A DNA stretch of 64,000 bases, taken from positions 1-64,000 of the forward strand of contig CAZMPJ010000005.1 in the NCBI GenBank assembly GCA_964568455.1, in the 5' to 3' direction. This DNA comes from CAZMPJ01 sp964568455. Lineage in GTDB: Bacteria; Margulisbacteria; WOR-1; O2-12-FULL-45-9. A program made the position numbers and the translations under genes. How positions within the stretch are numbered: the stretch's first letter is position 1; every line of letters starts with the position of its first letter. The notes beneath the pieces are model-generated. The model was not told where the DNA came from. It was given only the letters and a program-made list of their open reading frames with translations, and did not search any database. Shown piece by piece: positions 50,779 through 60,070 of the stretch.

Positions 50779-53670
50779 ATGAAAATGACACGCGTTCAGC
50801 GAAATTTTAGAGCAAACTATCCTGGTAACTGGAAAGCGCCAGTTGCTCGGCAAAAACCAGGAATAGTCAATAGATTTAGAAATTGGCTAAATCTTGAGCC
50901 CTCATTAATTACTCCTGATGGTATATCCATGCGTCCGACAGATCTAAATCTTAATAATGTATCTACAATGTTGTCTTCATCGGTTACATTTCTCCCTGGT
51001 TCTCGTGAAGGTAGAGAAACAAATCCTGAAAGAGTGTTGGAGTATTTGGGTGATTTAACATTAAATGAGGATGGGTATTTGACATTTAACTGGTTAGGAA
51101 GCCAGCAAGTGGATATTACGCTTCAAGATGGTTATGGAGACGAATTACTTGGGGAAGAAGTTGATATCTTAAATGGAGAAGAAGCAGAATTTAGTTTAAA
51201 TTATGGAACAAGACGCTTTGGGCTTATTGTGACCAACGCTGATGATGACGTGGAGATAGGTCAGATTGTTTTTGATGTGCAGGATGGCCAATTGCGAATT
51301 GCGATTGTGAGTGGGTTTGAAGCAGAACAAGTTTCACCTGGCGCAGTTGGCGATAAAAAAGCCTTAGTCAGTTCTCTTTTTGAAGATTTAACTGGTTACC
51401 CAGAAGTGATTGAGTTTACTTGGCAAGGCCTGGGGGACGCTGGTTTTTGTTTGCTTGATCAACATGGAGAGGACCTTGGAGACATTTCCTATTATTCAAA
51501 TGGAGAAGAAGTAGCAATTGATAATTTTTACGCAGAGGAAGATTTATCTTATAATACTCTTTATACACTTGTTGTTATAGACCCTGATTCGCAGAAACCC
51601 CTAGGGAATTTTACATTTCATTTTGATAAAAGTCATACTATATATATTCAAAAGGTTGAAGGGCTTGATAATATGGAGACCATAAATCCCGAAACCCGTC
51701 TCCTTACTTTATTTGAAGGATTAAGAATAGATTCGCGTCGAATAAGTTTTGAATGGAAGGGACGGCCGGACCTTTTTTACGCAATAACTTATAGGCATCC
51801 CAGTAATATAGTAGATGGTGGTGAGCTTTTTTGTGATGAATATTATGAAATAGATTTCAGAAGAGAGTATGTACCTGATGCTTCTTATTCATTCCGAGTG
51901 GCAGAACATGAAGGCAGAAATTTCGTTGGCTCGTTTGTTTTTACAGCGCACCCGGATGGAACTTTGGATATTAGGGATATTAACGGTTTTGACTCGGCTA
52001 CTTTAGAAGAAGCATCCGCTGCTCCTGTCCAGTTACAACCCCTTGGTTCTTTTAGCCATAACGATGTTAGGGTAAAGGAAGCAAGAGGCGAGGAAGTTGA
52101 AATTGAGTGGGATGCGGTTGAAGGCGCTAATGCTTATGAAGTAAGACATGGCGATTGGCTGTGGGGGCTGAAGAACGCTCGACCAGTTGTTGTTACTGAT
52201 CTAGGGCATACTTTTACTGGATTGCAGTCTAGGACTACTTATTATTACAATATCACCCCTGTTAGAACTGATTCGGATACTGAAGAAATAGTAGAACGTG
52301 GTGAGCAGCTACCCAAGGAGTTTAATTCAGGGAATGTAACAGTACCACAAGTAGGGATCTTGAGCCAGGAAGCAAAAACCACTTCAGCCACGGTTCGTGT
52401 TGCATTGCCAGAGGGTGTTCAAACTTGTATTTGGAGAGTTTTCTATGATCAAGATGATGCTGATGAATCTAATCCTCGGGAAGGTTGGCCTAGGCCGATT
52501 CAGACAGGCAGAGCTGATCGCACTGGAGAGTGTGAGATATGGGGATTAGAACCTAACAGAACGTATTGGTTGGCTTTGCATTCTGAGCATACAACTGGTG
52601 TTTATAGCCGTCCTCATGTATTAGAGATTAGAACAGAAGCAATAAATTTAGCTGAAGTTGAAAAATTGAGCGCAGACAGAATACACGCTGGTTCTGCTTT
52701 TCTAGCTTGGAATCCTGTACCTGACGCAACTGATTATGAAGTTGTATTTTGGCGCGGCGAAACCATGCTTAATCTCCAAAACGAAGAGACAACTATCCCC
52801 AACATCTCTTTACAAAGTTTGCAGCCAGATACTCAATATAACGCTAGAGTCAGAGCTTTTTATAAAAAAGGTACTATGGGGGAACAATGGGGGGCATGGA
52901 CTGGACCAGTTCCTTTTACTACAAAACCATTAGAAGCACCAAGCAATGTTTCTGCTGAAAACGTTAAGACTGGAGCAAAGCATGCTTCTGCTACTTTATC
53001 ATGGAAAGCAGTTTCAGGTGTAACTAGATATGAAGTGCGTAGGGCTGACACTGAAACAAATTTATTATCAGCTGATCCAATTGATTTTATAACAGAAACT
53101 ACTTCAGGAAAGGTAACACATGCGCTTAGAAATCTTACTCCAAATCAAACTATTTGGGTGCAAGTAAGGGCTTATGTTGGTGATTATCACGGAGATTGGA
53201 GTGATCCAATATCTTTTACAACTCTTATGACTCAAAGGCAAGCGACTCAAGCTGCAAGAGGATCAAGAGGGCCTGATCCGGAAAAAGCGAGAATGGAAGA
53301 GGCAAAGCGTGCGAGAGCAGCAAAGGTAGCGGCAGATAAAGCTGCAAGTGCAGCCAGAAAAGCAGAAGAAGCTGCTAGGAAGCAAGCCGCCAGCGAAGAA
53401 AGACAAAAAGAAAAGCGCATGGATTTTGCCAAGCAGGCAGCGGAATTAGCTTTTAATACTCAAGGATATACTAAAGTTGGTAAAATGGAAGCAGCAGCTA
53501 GGACCACCTTGGATCGTTTATTAAAAGATAAACCTAAGCCTTCTGGTTATACTGCCAGGGCTGAGGCAACCACGATTATTAGGGAAATGATTGAAGAGAA
53601 AGAGTTAAACAAAAAACAAGTTGGGAAACTAGCCAGAAGATTGAAAGACTTAAACCTTAACCTTGTTTAA
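50779..53670 (+). CDS. Large fibronectin-III protein without signal peptide
   Basis: 963 residues. No signal peptide: the N-terminus is basic and polar (VQRNFRANYPGNWKAPVARQK). Residues about 80-410 hold three related beta-domains (repeats of LFEGL-type turns, FxWxG and SFxF strands). Residues about 415-820 hold four fibronectin-III-like domains (AYEVRHG, TYYYNITPV, YEVVFWRG, YNARVRAFYKKG, YEVRRADTE). Residues about 830-963 are Ala/Lys/Glu-rich coiled coil. Such domains are usually extracellular, so export may need a non-Sec route, or the protein is cytoplasmic. Driven by the sigma-28-like promoter. Function unknown. Confidence 0.8.
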   Translation: MKMTRVQRNFRANYPGNWKAPVARQKPGIVNRFRNWLNLEPSLITPDGISMRPTDLNLNNVSTMLSSSVTFLPGSREGRETNPERVLEYLGDLTLNEDGYLTFNWLGSQQVDITLQDGYGDELLGEEVDILNGEEAEFSLNYGTRRFGLIVTNADDDVEIGQIVFDVQDGQLRIAIVSGFEAEQVSPGAVGDKKALVSSLFEDLTGYPEVIEFTWQGLGDAGFCLLDQHGEDLGDISYYSNGEEVAIDNFYAEEDLSYNTLYTLVVIDPDSQKPLGNFTFHFDKSHTIYIQKVEGLDNMETINPETRLLTLFEGLRIDSRRISFEWKGRPDLFYAITYRHPSNIVDGGELFCDEYYEIDFRREYVPDASYSFRVAEHEGRNFVGSFVFTAHPDGTLDIRDINGFDSATLEEASAAPVQLQPLGSFSHNDVRVKEARGEEVEIEWDAVEGANAYEVRHGDWLWGLKNARPVVVTDLGHTFTGLQSRTTYYYNITPVRTDSDTEEIVERGEQLPKEFNSGNVTVPQVGILSQEAKTTSATVRVALPEGVQTCIWRVFYDQDDADESNPREGWPRPIQTGRADRTGECEIWGLEPNRTYWLALHSEHTTGVYSRPHVLEIRTEAINLAEVEKLSADRIHAGSAFLAWNPVPDATDYEVVFWRGETMLNLQNEETTIPNISLQSLQPDTQYNARVRAFYKKGTMGEQWGAWTGPVPFTTKPLEAPSNVSAENVKTGAKHASATLSWKAVSGVTRYEVRRADTETNLLSADPIDFITETTSGKVTHALRNLTPNQTIWVQVRAYVGDYHGDWSDPISFTTLMTQRQATQAARGSRGPDPEKARMEEAKRARAAKVAADKAASAARKAEEAARKQAASEERQKEKRMDFAKQAAELAFNTQGYTKVGKMEAAARTTLDRLLKDKPKPSGYTARAEATTIIREMIEEKELNKKQVGKLARRLKDLNLNLV

Positions 53671-53700
53671 TATCTGAAAATAAGGTATATTAGTTCCACC

Positions 53701-54477
53701 ATGATCCTCGACGACATTATCTTCAATAAACGACAAGAAGTTACTTCGCTTAAGATAGAACTTAACCAGCATGACCTTAAAAAACTATTAAAAAACCTGC
53801 CTAAACCAAGAAGATTTTTGGATATATTTGAAAAAGGCAAGGTTTGTTTAATTGCCGAATGCAAAAAAGCTTCCCCATCCGCTGGCGTGATTATGGGAAA
53901 ATATCAGCCAGCCCAAATTGCTAAACTTTACGAAAAAAACGGGGCAGCGGCTATTTCGGTTTTAACTGACAAAAAGTTTTTTCGCGGTAATAACGAACAT
54001 TTAAAAGCCGTGAAAGCCACGGTTAAACTTCCAATCTTGCGCAAAGACTTTATTATTGATGAGGCCCAAGTATATGAATCAAGAATTATAGGTGCAGATG
54101 CCATTCTTTTAATTGCTCGAGTTTTAAACGCCCACGACCTAAAAACTTTTATTAAATTAGCTGAAGATCTGGGGATGCAAGCTTTAGTTGAAGTGCATGA
54201 AGCAAGAGAAGTTAAAAAAGCTTTAAGAGCAGGGGCCAAAATAATCGGCATTAACAATCGCGATTTGTCGACTTTTAAGGTTGATATTAATCAAACACTA
54301 AACCTCATCAAGAAATATCCAGAACTAAAAAGGAAGTTTGTTGTTAGCGAAAGCGGAATTAAGACTAAGGAAGACATTACTGCTTTGCAAGAAGCTAAGG
54401 TTGCTGGTGTTTTGATTGGTGAGAGTCTTATGAAGGCAAAGGATATCAATGCCAAAGTAAGAGAATTGTTCTGTTGA
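53701..54477 (+). CDS. trpC: Indole-3-glycerol phosphate synthase
   Basis: 258-residue TIM barrel. CLIAECKKASPSAGVI, AAAISVLTDKKFFRGN, LPILRKDFIIDEAQVYE, DAILLIARVL, GINNRDLSTFKVD and FVVSESGIKTKEDI are family hallmarks, with catalytic Lys in KKASPS and in RKDF, and Glu in AECK and SESG. It acts in tryptophan synthesis; no other trp gene is nearby. The stop overlaps a TTG that may start the next gene. Confidence 0.96.
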   Translation: MILDDIIFNKRQEVTSLKIELNQHDLKKLLKNLPKPRRFLDIFEKGKVCLIAECKKASPSAGVIMGKYQPAQIAKLYEKNGAAAISVLTDKKFFRGNNEHLKAVKATVKLPILRKDFIIDEAQVYESRIIGADAILLIARVLNAHDLKTFIKLAEDLGMQALVEVHEAREVKKALRAGAKIIGINNRDLSTFKVDINQTLNLIKKYPELKRKFVVSESGIKTKEDITALQEAKVAGVLIGESLMKAKDINAKVRELFC

Positions 54478-55481
54478 GACAATTAACAATTACTAAATTA
54501 ATAATTAACAACAAGGAATCACTTCGCGATACTATTATAATAAAATGCCGAAGGCATACCTTGTTGTTAATTGTGTCATTGTTAATTGTTAATTTGGCTT
54601 ATGCTATGGACACTCCTCCTCCCCAATCTAATGCTCCAACCCCAGAAGTAGAGTTTATTCGCACCATTGGTATCCCTGGTTCAGGCGATGGCCAATTTTA
54701 TTCTCCAACTGATGTTGATTCAGCTATTTTTGGTAATATGCAAACTGAACTAGGAAGTGTTTTTGTGGTTGATAGCGGCAATAATAGAGTAGAGCGGCTT
54801 GATGCGGCCGGAGACTACATGTACCAGTTTGGTAGATTTGGTACTGACAATGGTAAATTTAATTCTCCGATTGGGATTGCAGTTGATTTTAATTTTAGAA
54901 TCTATGTTTCAGACCGCGATAATGATCGAGTGCAATTATTTGATATTCGCGGTAACTATATTACTGATATTGCGACTGGTGAATATAACTTACGGACAAT
55001 TAATGATCCGGCTGGAGCTGAAATTGACCAGATGGGCAATTTTTATCTGGCTGATTCTTCTAATGACCGGATTTTAAAATTTAATGATGTAGGCGAACTA
55101 CAATTATCCATTGGTGGGTTTGGTTTTGGAGCAGGCTTTTTTGATAATCCCAAAGATGTAGCAGTGGATAAAAACGAGTATATTTATGTGGCAGATACAG
55201 ACAACGACCGCGTGCAAGTACTTGATTTTGATGGCTACCCAGTGATTAGTTTTGGTGAAGGAAAATTAAGGCAGCCGCAGGGAATTGCAGTTGACGATAA
55301 TTATGTCTACGTTGCTGACACTGGCAATGACGAGGTTAAGATATTTTCCAAAACCGGAAAACTTTTACTGACTTTCGATGATTTTAATCGACCTCAGGGT
55401 TTAAGTGTTGGTCAAAATGGTTCTCTCTATATAGCTGACACTAATAACAACCGCGTTCAAGAATATAAAGTTTCTTATTAG
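54474..55481 (+). CDS. Exported NHL-repeat beta-propeller protein
   Basis: 335 residues from the TTG at 54474, overlapping the trpC stop (TTGA); TTG at 54561 is an alternative. No ATG is in frame before the mature region. Residues 30-44 (LLLIVSLLIVNLAYA) form the signal-peptide core, and this piece is encoded by the right arm of a fold-back repeat. The mature part has about six NHL blades (VVDSGNNRVERLD, VSDRDNDRVQLFD, LADSSNDRILKFN, VADTDNDRVQVLD, VADTGNDEVKIF, IADTNNNRVQEYK). Periplasmic or surface binding role likely. The barrel gene follows 3 nt later, so they probably work together. Confidence 0.85.
   Translation: MRQLTITKLIINNKESLRDTIIIKCRRHTLLLIVSLLIVNLAYAMDTPPPQSNAPTPEVEFIRTIGIPGSGDGQFYSPTDVDSAIFGNMQTELGSVFVVDSGNNRVERLDAAGDYMYQFGRFGTDNGKFNSPIGIAVDFNFRIYVSDRDNDRVQLFDIRGNYITDIATGEYNLRTINDPAGAEIDQMGNFYLADSSNDRILKFNDVGELQLSIGGFGFGAGFFDNPKDVAVDKNEYIYVADTDNDRVQVLDFDGYPVISFGEGKLRQPQGIAVDDNYVYVADTGNDEVKIFSKTGKLLLTFDDFNRPQGLSVGQNGSLYIADTNNNRVQEYKVSY
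54478..54595. repeat. Fold-back MITE with AATTAACAACAAGG ends
   Basis: Core 54503-54572: AATTAACAACAAGG and its perfect 14-bp inverted copy CCTTGTTGTTAATT flank ACTATTATAATAAAATGCCG and the GCCGAAGGC hairpin. Outer arms (ACAATTAACAATTAC ... ATTGTTAATTGTTAATTT) extend the symmetry. It starts right after the trpC stop and ends inside the signal peptide of the NHL protein. Same ends as the element at 47021-47477. Confidence 0.7.
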
Positions 55482-55484
55482 TTT

Positions 55485-58073
55485 ATGAAAAGATTATATC
55501 TTATAGTCTTTTTTTTGTTGATTTTTATTGCCCAGGCTTTTGCTTCCAGCTTGGAAAGCTATCCTCTGCAAATTAAAGGCAGCCAGACCATTACTTTTCG
55601 CAGTAGAACTTTAGAAGGCTCAAAAGAAGGGTCTAGTACTGGTAGTTTGCAAAGTCGCGAAGAAACTCTGCGCTTAAATGTGGTGGGAAAATCCGGTGAT
55701 GTTGATATTGAAGCTAATTTATACCGCACTACTGGCCTGGGAACATCACAACTGACCGAAAGAGAAGAAGAATTATCAATTAGACTGCGCCGAGGCAGCC
55801 TTGAAGCCTATTTGGGTGATTTTAACGCGGATTTAAAGGAAACAGAATTTACTTATCTTGATCGTATGCTTTCGGGTGGAAAAATAAAAGGTGATTTTGA
55901 TAGTTATGGTTTTGTCGCCCTTTATTCATCTCCTAAGGGGGAAGCAAAGTTTACTAAAATGTATGGCGATGATAGCCAAGGACCATATTCTCTTGATTTT
56001 TCTCCAGTAGTAATTAACAGTGAGCGAATTTATGTTGATGGAATCCTGCAAATTCGCGGTGAAGACTATAATATTGATTATCAAGCAGGCACTGTTACTT
56101 TTATCAAAAGAATAATTGATGATAAATCTATTGTTGAAGCTTATTATGACTATCGTCAGACCGTTTATCAGCATTCAACCTATGGGTTAAGAGGTTATCT
56201 TAAACCTAATCAGGATTTAAGAGTGGGGGTTACTTATTTAAATGATTCAGATGGACTGGAAAATGCAACTTCAATCAGAAACAGTATTACTGGTGAAGCA
56301 ATTAATCCACAAAGTCATTATGTAATTGGTTTAGACAGTGATTATAGTTCTGAATATTTATCTGCAGATGGTGAACTAGCTTATTCTTATAAAGACTTAA
56401 ACATTTTATCTGGCGGAGTGACTACTGAATCCGGCCGAGCAGGCAAGATTAATGTTTCTTCTGATTTTGGACCGTTTAATCTTGATCTAGGCGCTAAAAA
56501 AGTAGGCAATTTTACTGCAATTGCTGATCCAGACCCAAAACAAAGTCTTTGGGTTTATAATGGAGCGCTAACTTTTCGACCGGGCTCTATTTTTGGTGCC
56601 AGCTTATCCCAGGATTATGAAAAATATGACCAAAGCAGTGTTACTTATGAAAATCTTTATAAAAACGTTAAAGCCCAGGTAGTGCCGGATAATTGGCCTT
56701 CGTTTGAATATATTTATAGAGAGAGCGATGAGAGTAATGACCCGGTTACTGGCAGTTTAATCCGCAGAATTATTACTCGTGATTCTTTGGAAACTCTTAA
56801 ACAGGCTTCTTTTTGGTCTATGTCAATTAAAGGGACAAAAGAAAAATGGTTAACCAGAAGCCCGTCCGAAGAAACCACTGAATACCAAAAGGTAAATGTT
56901 GGCTTAGCCACCATGGGGCTTTCAAATTTATCTTTCTCGTCTAATATTGAACTGGAAAAAAGGAAAGAGCCAACCGGGCTTGAGCCAGATAAACGCACTT
57001 ACAATTTAAATTTATCAGTTACTCCTTCAAAAAAGTTTTATGTTACTTCTGCTTTTCAGATAATTCAGGATAGTGCTTTAGGCAATACTAGTGTAGTTGA
57101 CTTAGCTTATAGCCTGAAACCTTCTAAATTTATTAAAACCGAAGGTAAATACAGTATTAATGCTTTGGATGAAAGTTTTCCTACTACCAAAGAAGCAGTT
57201 ACCAGGCAAACCGGATCGCTCTCTTTAGATCTTAGGCCTTTTGATTATTTAAGACTGCGTTATTTGTATAAACCAAACTTTACCCAGATTGTAAGGACCA
57301 GCAGTCGCAGTTATAACAACGAACAACAGCAAGCGGAAATTAATTTATTGCCCACTAAATATGTTTTAATCGGCTTAATCAGGAAACTGGGCAATACTTT
57401 TAATGTTTATAATAATGATTATCCAAACTATACAGTTAAAAACAATAATCGTGATACTAATTCAACCCTTTACACTTTAAAAATGGCGCCGTTTAGAGTT
57501 TTATCCACTGAATTTAACTTGCTGGAAGAAGGTTCGATTTATCAAACCTTAGCCACTACCCAAGAACCGCATACTTATGATAAAACCAACACTGCAGGAA
57601 GAAAGTTTGACGCGATTGTAAAAACTTCTCTGTCAGAGAAATTTTCAATTGACAGCCGTTACACCTATCAAAAGACGGATCAGGGTAGTGCTGAAGCAAT
57701 TTCTGATGTAGTTGATACTGTAAGCCATACTGGTTCAATTAAAGGGCTGTGGAATTTATCTTCCATCTGGTCTTTTTCGCTTTCCGGCGCATTTACCCAA
57801 AGTTATGACCAGCTTTTATCTAACACCACTTATACTTTAGCGCCTGGCTTTGGCTTTATTTACCGCTATGCCAGCGAGCTAAGAATTGATTTTGACTATG
57901 TTTATTCCAAATCCTATCAAGGAGCCAGCACCCAAAAACATACGCTAGCTTTAAGAACAAAATATGCTTTAAGCGAATTTGTTAATTTAATCTTACGAGC
58001 TGATCAGGAGCATAGTTTTTCTCCTGACTACCGCTTAACTGATATTACCGCAAACGTGGAAATCAGCTTTTGA
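55485..58073 (+). CDS. Large outer-membrane beta-barrel protein
   Basis: 862 residues. Signal peptide KRLYLIVFFLLIFIAQAFA, then an N-terminal beta-region including VVINSERIYVDGILQIRG and YNIDYQAGTVTFIKRI, a module I associate with outer-membrane proteins of candidate phyla, then about 600 residues of alternating strands with Tyr/aromatic girdles. It ends VEISF, a terminal Phe typical of barrels folded by BamA. No TonB box or plug is recognised. Coupled to the NHL protein upstream; ligand unknown. Confidence 0.82.
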   Translation: MKRLYLIVFFLLIFIAQAFASSLESYPLQIKGSQTITFRSRTLEGSKEGSSTGSLQSREETLRLNVVGKSGDVDIEANLYRTTGLGTSQLTEREEELSIRLRRGSLEAYLGDFNADLKETEFTYLDRMLSGGKIKGDFDSYGFVALYSSPKGEAKFTKMYGDDSQGPYSLDFSPVVINSERIYVDGILQIRGEDYNIDYQAGTVTFIKRIIDDKSIVEAYYDYRQTVYQHSTYGLRGYLKPNQDLRVGVTYLNDSDGLENATSIRNSITGEAINPQSHYVIGLDSDYSSEYLSADGELAYSYKDLNILSGGVTTESGRAGKINVSSDFGPFNLDLGAKKVGNFTAIADPDPKQSLWVYNGALTFRPGSIFGASLSQDYEKYDQSSVTYENLYKNVKAQVVPDNWPSFEYIYRESDESNDPVTGSLIRRIITRDSLETLKQASFWSMSIKGTKEKWLTRSPSEETTEYQKVNVGLATMGLSNLSFSSNIELEKRKEPTGLEPDKRTYNLNLSVTPSKKFYVTSAFQIIQDSALGNTSVVDLAYSLKPSKFIKTEGKYSINALDESFPTTKEAVTRQTGSLSLDLRPFDYLRLRYLYKPNFTQIVRTSSRSYNNEQQQAEINLLPTKYVLIGLIRKLGNTFNVYNNDYPNYTVKNNNRDTNSTLYTLKMAPFRVLSTEFNLLEEGSIYQTLATTQEPHTYDKTNTAGRKFDAIVKTSLSEKFSIDSRYTYQKTDQGSAEAISDVVDTVSHTGSIKGLWNLSSIWSFSLSGAFTQSYDQLLSNTTYTLAPGFGFIYRYASELRIDFDYVYSKSYQGASTQKHTLALRTKYALSEFVNLILRADQEHSFSPDYRLTDITANVEISF

Positions 58074-58091
58074 TCGTGCTAAAATCTCTAT

Positions 58092-58574
58092 ATGCTTATC
58101 CTAGGAATTGATCCAGGGACTGCTACTACTGGTTTTGGTTTAATTACGGAAAAAGACGATAAATTGACTTTTATTGAATGCGGCACAATCAAAACTTCGC
58201 CTAAAAATAGTGCCCAAGAGCGTTTAAAACTTATTTTTCAGGAAGCTAGGGCATTGTTTAAAAGATATAAACCAGAAGCCGTGGCAGTAGAAAAACTGTT
58301 CTTTGGTAAAAACGCTAAAACTGCTATTAAAGTGGGTCAGGCCAGAGGGGTTCTGCTTTTGGCAGCAGCAGAAGCAGGAATTGAGATCGCAGAATACACA
58401 CCTCTGGAAGTAAAAATGGCGATTACTGGTTATGGTCGAGCAGATAAAAAGCAAGTGCAGCAAATGGTTAAAACTTTACTTGGTTTAAACTTTATTCCCA
58501 AGCCAGATGACGCGGCGGATGCCTTGGCCATTGCAATTTGTCATCAACATTCGCACAGGTTTGCAAAATTATGA
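58092..58574 (+). CDS. ruvC: Holliday-junction resolvase RuvC
   Basis: 160 residues, RNase H fold. Catalytic acids in ILGIDPGTATTGFG (Asp7), AVEKLFFGKN (Glu) and KPDDAADALAIAI (Asp pair). It cuts four-way junctions at the end of recombination. TAAAAT lies exactly 6 nt before the ATG. Its stop overlaps the ruvA start (ATGA). Confidence 0.97.
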   Translation: MLILGIDPGTATTGFGLITEKDDKLTFIECGTIKTSPKNSAQERLKLIFQEARALFKRYKPEAVAVEKLFFGKNAKTAIKVGQARGVLLLAAAEAGIEIAEYTPLEVKMAITGYGRADKKQVQQMVKTLLGLNFIPKPDDAADALAIAICHQHSHRFAKL

Positions 58575-59161
58575 TAGCGCATTTAAACGGAATATTAGAG
58601 CATATTGATAAAACCCACATTATCGTGGATGTGGGGAGCGTTGGCTATCATGTTAAAGTGGCAGCTTCAACTTTGGCTCGTTTGCCTAAAGTTGGCGAAA
58701 AAATAAAAATCTTTACTGCTCAAGTAGTGCGCGAAGACGATATTTCTCTTTACGGATTTTTATCCAAAGAAGAAAGAAGCTTGTTTAATTTGTTGCTTTC
58801 GGTTTCTGGAATAGGGCCTAAAGCCTCTCTTTCTATGCTTTCTTCTTTTCCAATTGATAAACTGGTTACCGCCATTACTCAAGGCAACGCGGATTTAATT
58901 ACTACGGTGCCGGGTATTGGTAAAAAAACTGCGCAAAAGTTAGTTATTGAGCTTAAAGAAAAAGTGGCTAAAGCTTATTCTATTAAACCTTCTGATATGG
59001 CCATTGGTCTTGGCGGCGATGCGCCGGTTGTTTCCGATGCTATCTCTGCCTTAATTAGTCTTGGTTATTCCCCCAAAGAAGCCAGACTAGCGGTTCAAAA
59101 ATCAGGTGTTGACGATGATGTTGAAACTGTGATTAAAAAAGCTTTAGCGAATCTAGCTTGA
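58571..59161 (+). CDS. ruvA: Holliday-junction DNA helicase subunit RuvA
   Basis: 196 residues from the ATG at 58571 in the ATGA overlap with ruvC; the frame is open upstream but the N-terminal MIAHLNGILEH fits RuvA. OB-fold domain I, two HhH motifs (LLSVSGIGPKASLSML, TVPGIGKKTAQKLVIEL) and the C-terminal domain III (ISALISLGYSPKEARLAVQK) that contacts RuvB. ruvB is not in view. Confidence 0.97.
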   Translation: MIAHLNGILEHIDKTHIIVDVGSVGYHVKVAASTLARLPKVGEKIKIFTAQVVREDDISLYGFLSKEERSLFNLLLSVSGIGPKASLSMLSSFPIDKLVTAITQGNADLITTVPGIGKKTAQKLVIELKEKVAKAYSIKPSDMAIGLGGDAPVVSDAISALISLGYSPKEARLAVQKSGVDDDVETVIKKALANLA

Positions 59162-59179
59162 AATTGGGTGGTTGGGAAT

Positions 59180-59360
59180 CCCGAAATGTTCACGAAAGAC
59201 CTTAGTCCCTAAAACCCGAAGAAATTTCTCAAAAACTCTAAAACCCAAATCATCCCGAACATTATTATAGTTTTTGGGAAGATTTGAGTTTTTGGGTTTT
59301 CGGGCTATTTCTTAGTATTTTCGTGACTATCAATTTCGCGAACATTTCGTGGTTTCGGGC
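59180..59360. repeat. Long fold-back repeat after ruvA
   Basis: Imperfect palindrome centred near 59265 (ATTATTAT). Arms pair CCCGAAATGTTCACGAAAG with CGAACATTTCGTGGTTTCGGG and AAAACCCGAAG with TTTTTGGGTTTTCGGG. It fills the gap between ruvA and the convergent HAD gene; no gene seen. It could also serve as a two-way terminator. Confidence 0.65.
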
Positions 59361-59361
59361 T

Positions 59362-59862
59362 TTAGTTTTTTTTAATTTTATGGCTTAAGACCCAATCTTC
59401 AAGCTTTCTCATCCAAATTCTCAAGAAAAAAGTTTCTGGATTCATGGGTTTTACATGAATAGAATAAATTCCCAACAAATTAGCCCCTAAAGTATCCATA
59501 AAAAGTTGATCACCAATCATAGCTGTTTCTTGAGGTTTTGCATTTAACATTTTAAGTGCGCGCCAAAAAGCAACAGGAAAAGGCTTAAACCCCATTGAAA
59601 TTGCGGGGACTTCTAATGTTTCTCCAATATATTTTACCCGCAAAGGATGTTTGCTGTTGGAGGTTAAACACATTTTAAAGCCTTCATCTTTTCTATCCGT
59701 CACCCAGTCAAAGACTTGCGGTGAAACATCATTTACTCCTCTTGGAATTAAGGTCTCATCAATGTCGAGTAAGAGAAATTTAATACCAAGATTTTTTAAT
59801 TTTGCAAAATCAATATCCTGGATACTATTTGATATTTGTTTAGGTATTAGATATTTGTTCAA
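59362..59862 (-). CDS. YqeG-family HAD phosphatase
   Basis: 166 residues, TTG start at 59862 overlapping the DUF4911 gene by 23 bp. HAD motif I LLLDIDETLIP (nucleophile Asp), motif II LTSNS, motif III/IV Lys and MIGDQLFMDTLGANLLG. The YqeG group is a single-domain IIIA phosphatase; the substrate is not firmly known (phosphatidylglycerophosphate has been shown for relatives). Last gene of a minus-strand operon. Confidence 0.88.
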   Translation of the reverse strand: MNKYLIPKQISNSIQDIDFAKLKNLGIKFLLLDIDETLIPRGVNDVSPQVFDWVTDRKDEGFKMCLTSNSKHPLRVKYIGETLEVPAISMGFKPFPVAFWRALKMLNAKPQETAMIGDQLFMDTLGANLLGIYSIHVKPMNPETFFLRIWMRKLEDWVLSHKIKKN

Positions 59863-60070
59863 AGTCCAGCCTCTTTTTTAAATTCTTGATTATTTTGTCA
59901 AAGTCATCTTTAAAATCCGGGGCAACCATGAGTTTAAGAGTAGCGTGAGTGCCGGTTTCTGGTTTGGGAACTCTAATTGATGCCATACCTTCAAAAGCTT
60001 CGAAGTAAGGGCAGATTAAATAAATATCCTCTTTTTTTACTCTTAAGAATACATCAATAGAATCTTTCAT
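59840..60070 (-). CDS. DUF4911-like small protein
   Basis: 76 residues. DVFLRVKKEDIYLICPYFEAFEGMASIR followed by the TGTHATLKLMVAPDF segment fits DUF4911, a short domain of unknown function. Its ATG overlaps the stop of the binding-protein gene (TAATG). Coupled to the YqeG gene downstream. Confidence 0.75.
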   Translation of the reverse strand: MKDSIDVFLRVKKEDIYLICPYFEAFEGMASIRVPKPETGTHATLKLMVAPDFKDDFDKIIKNLKKRLDFEQISNT

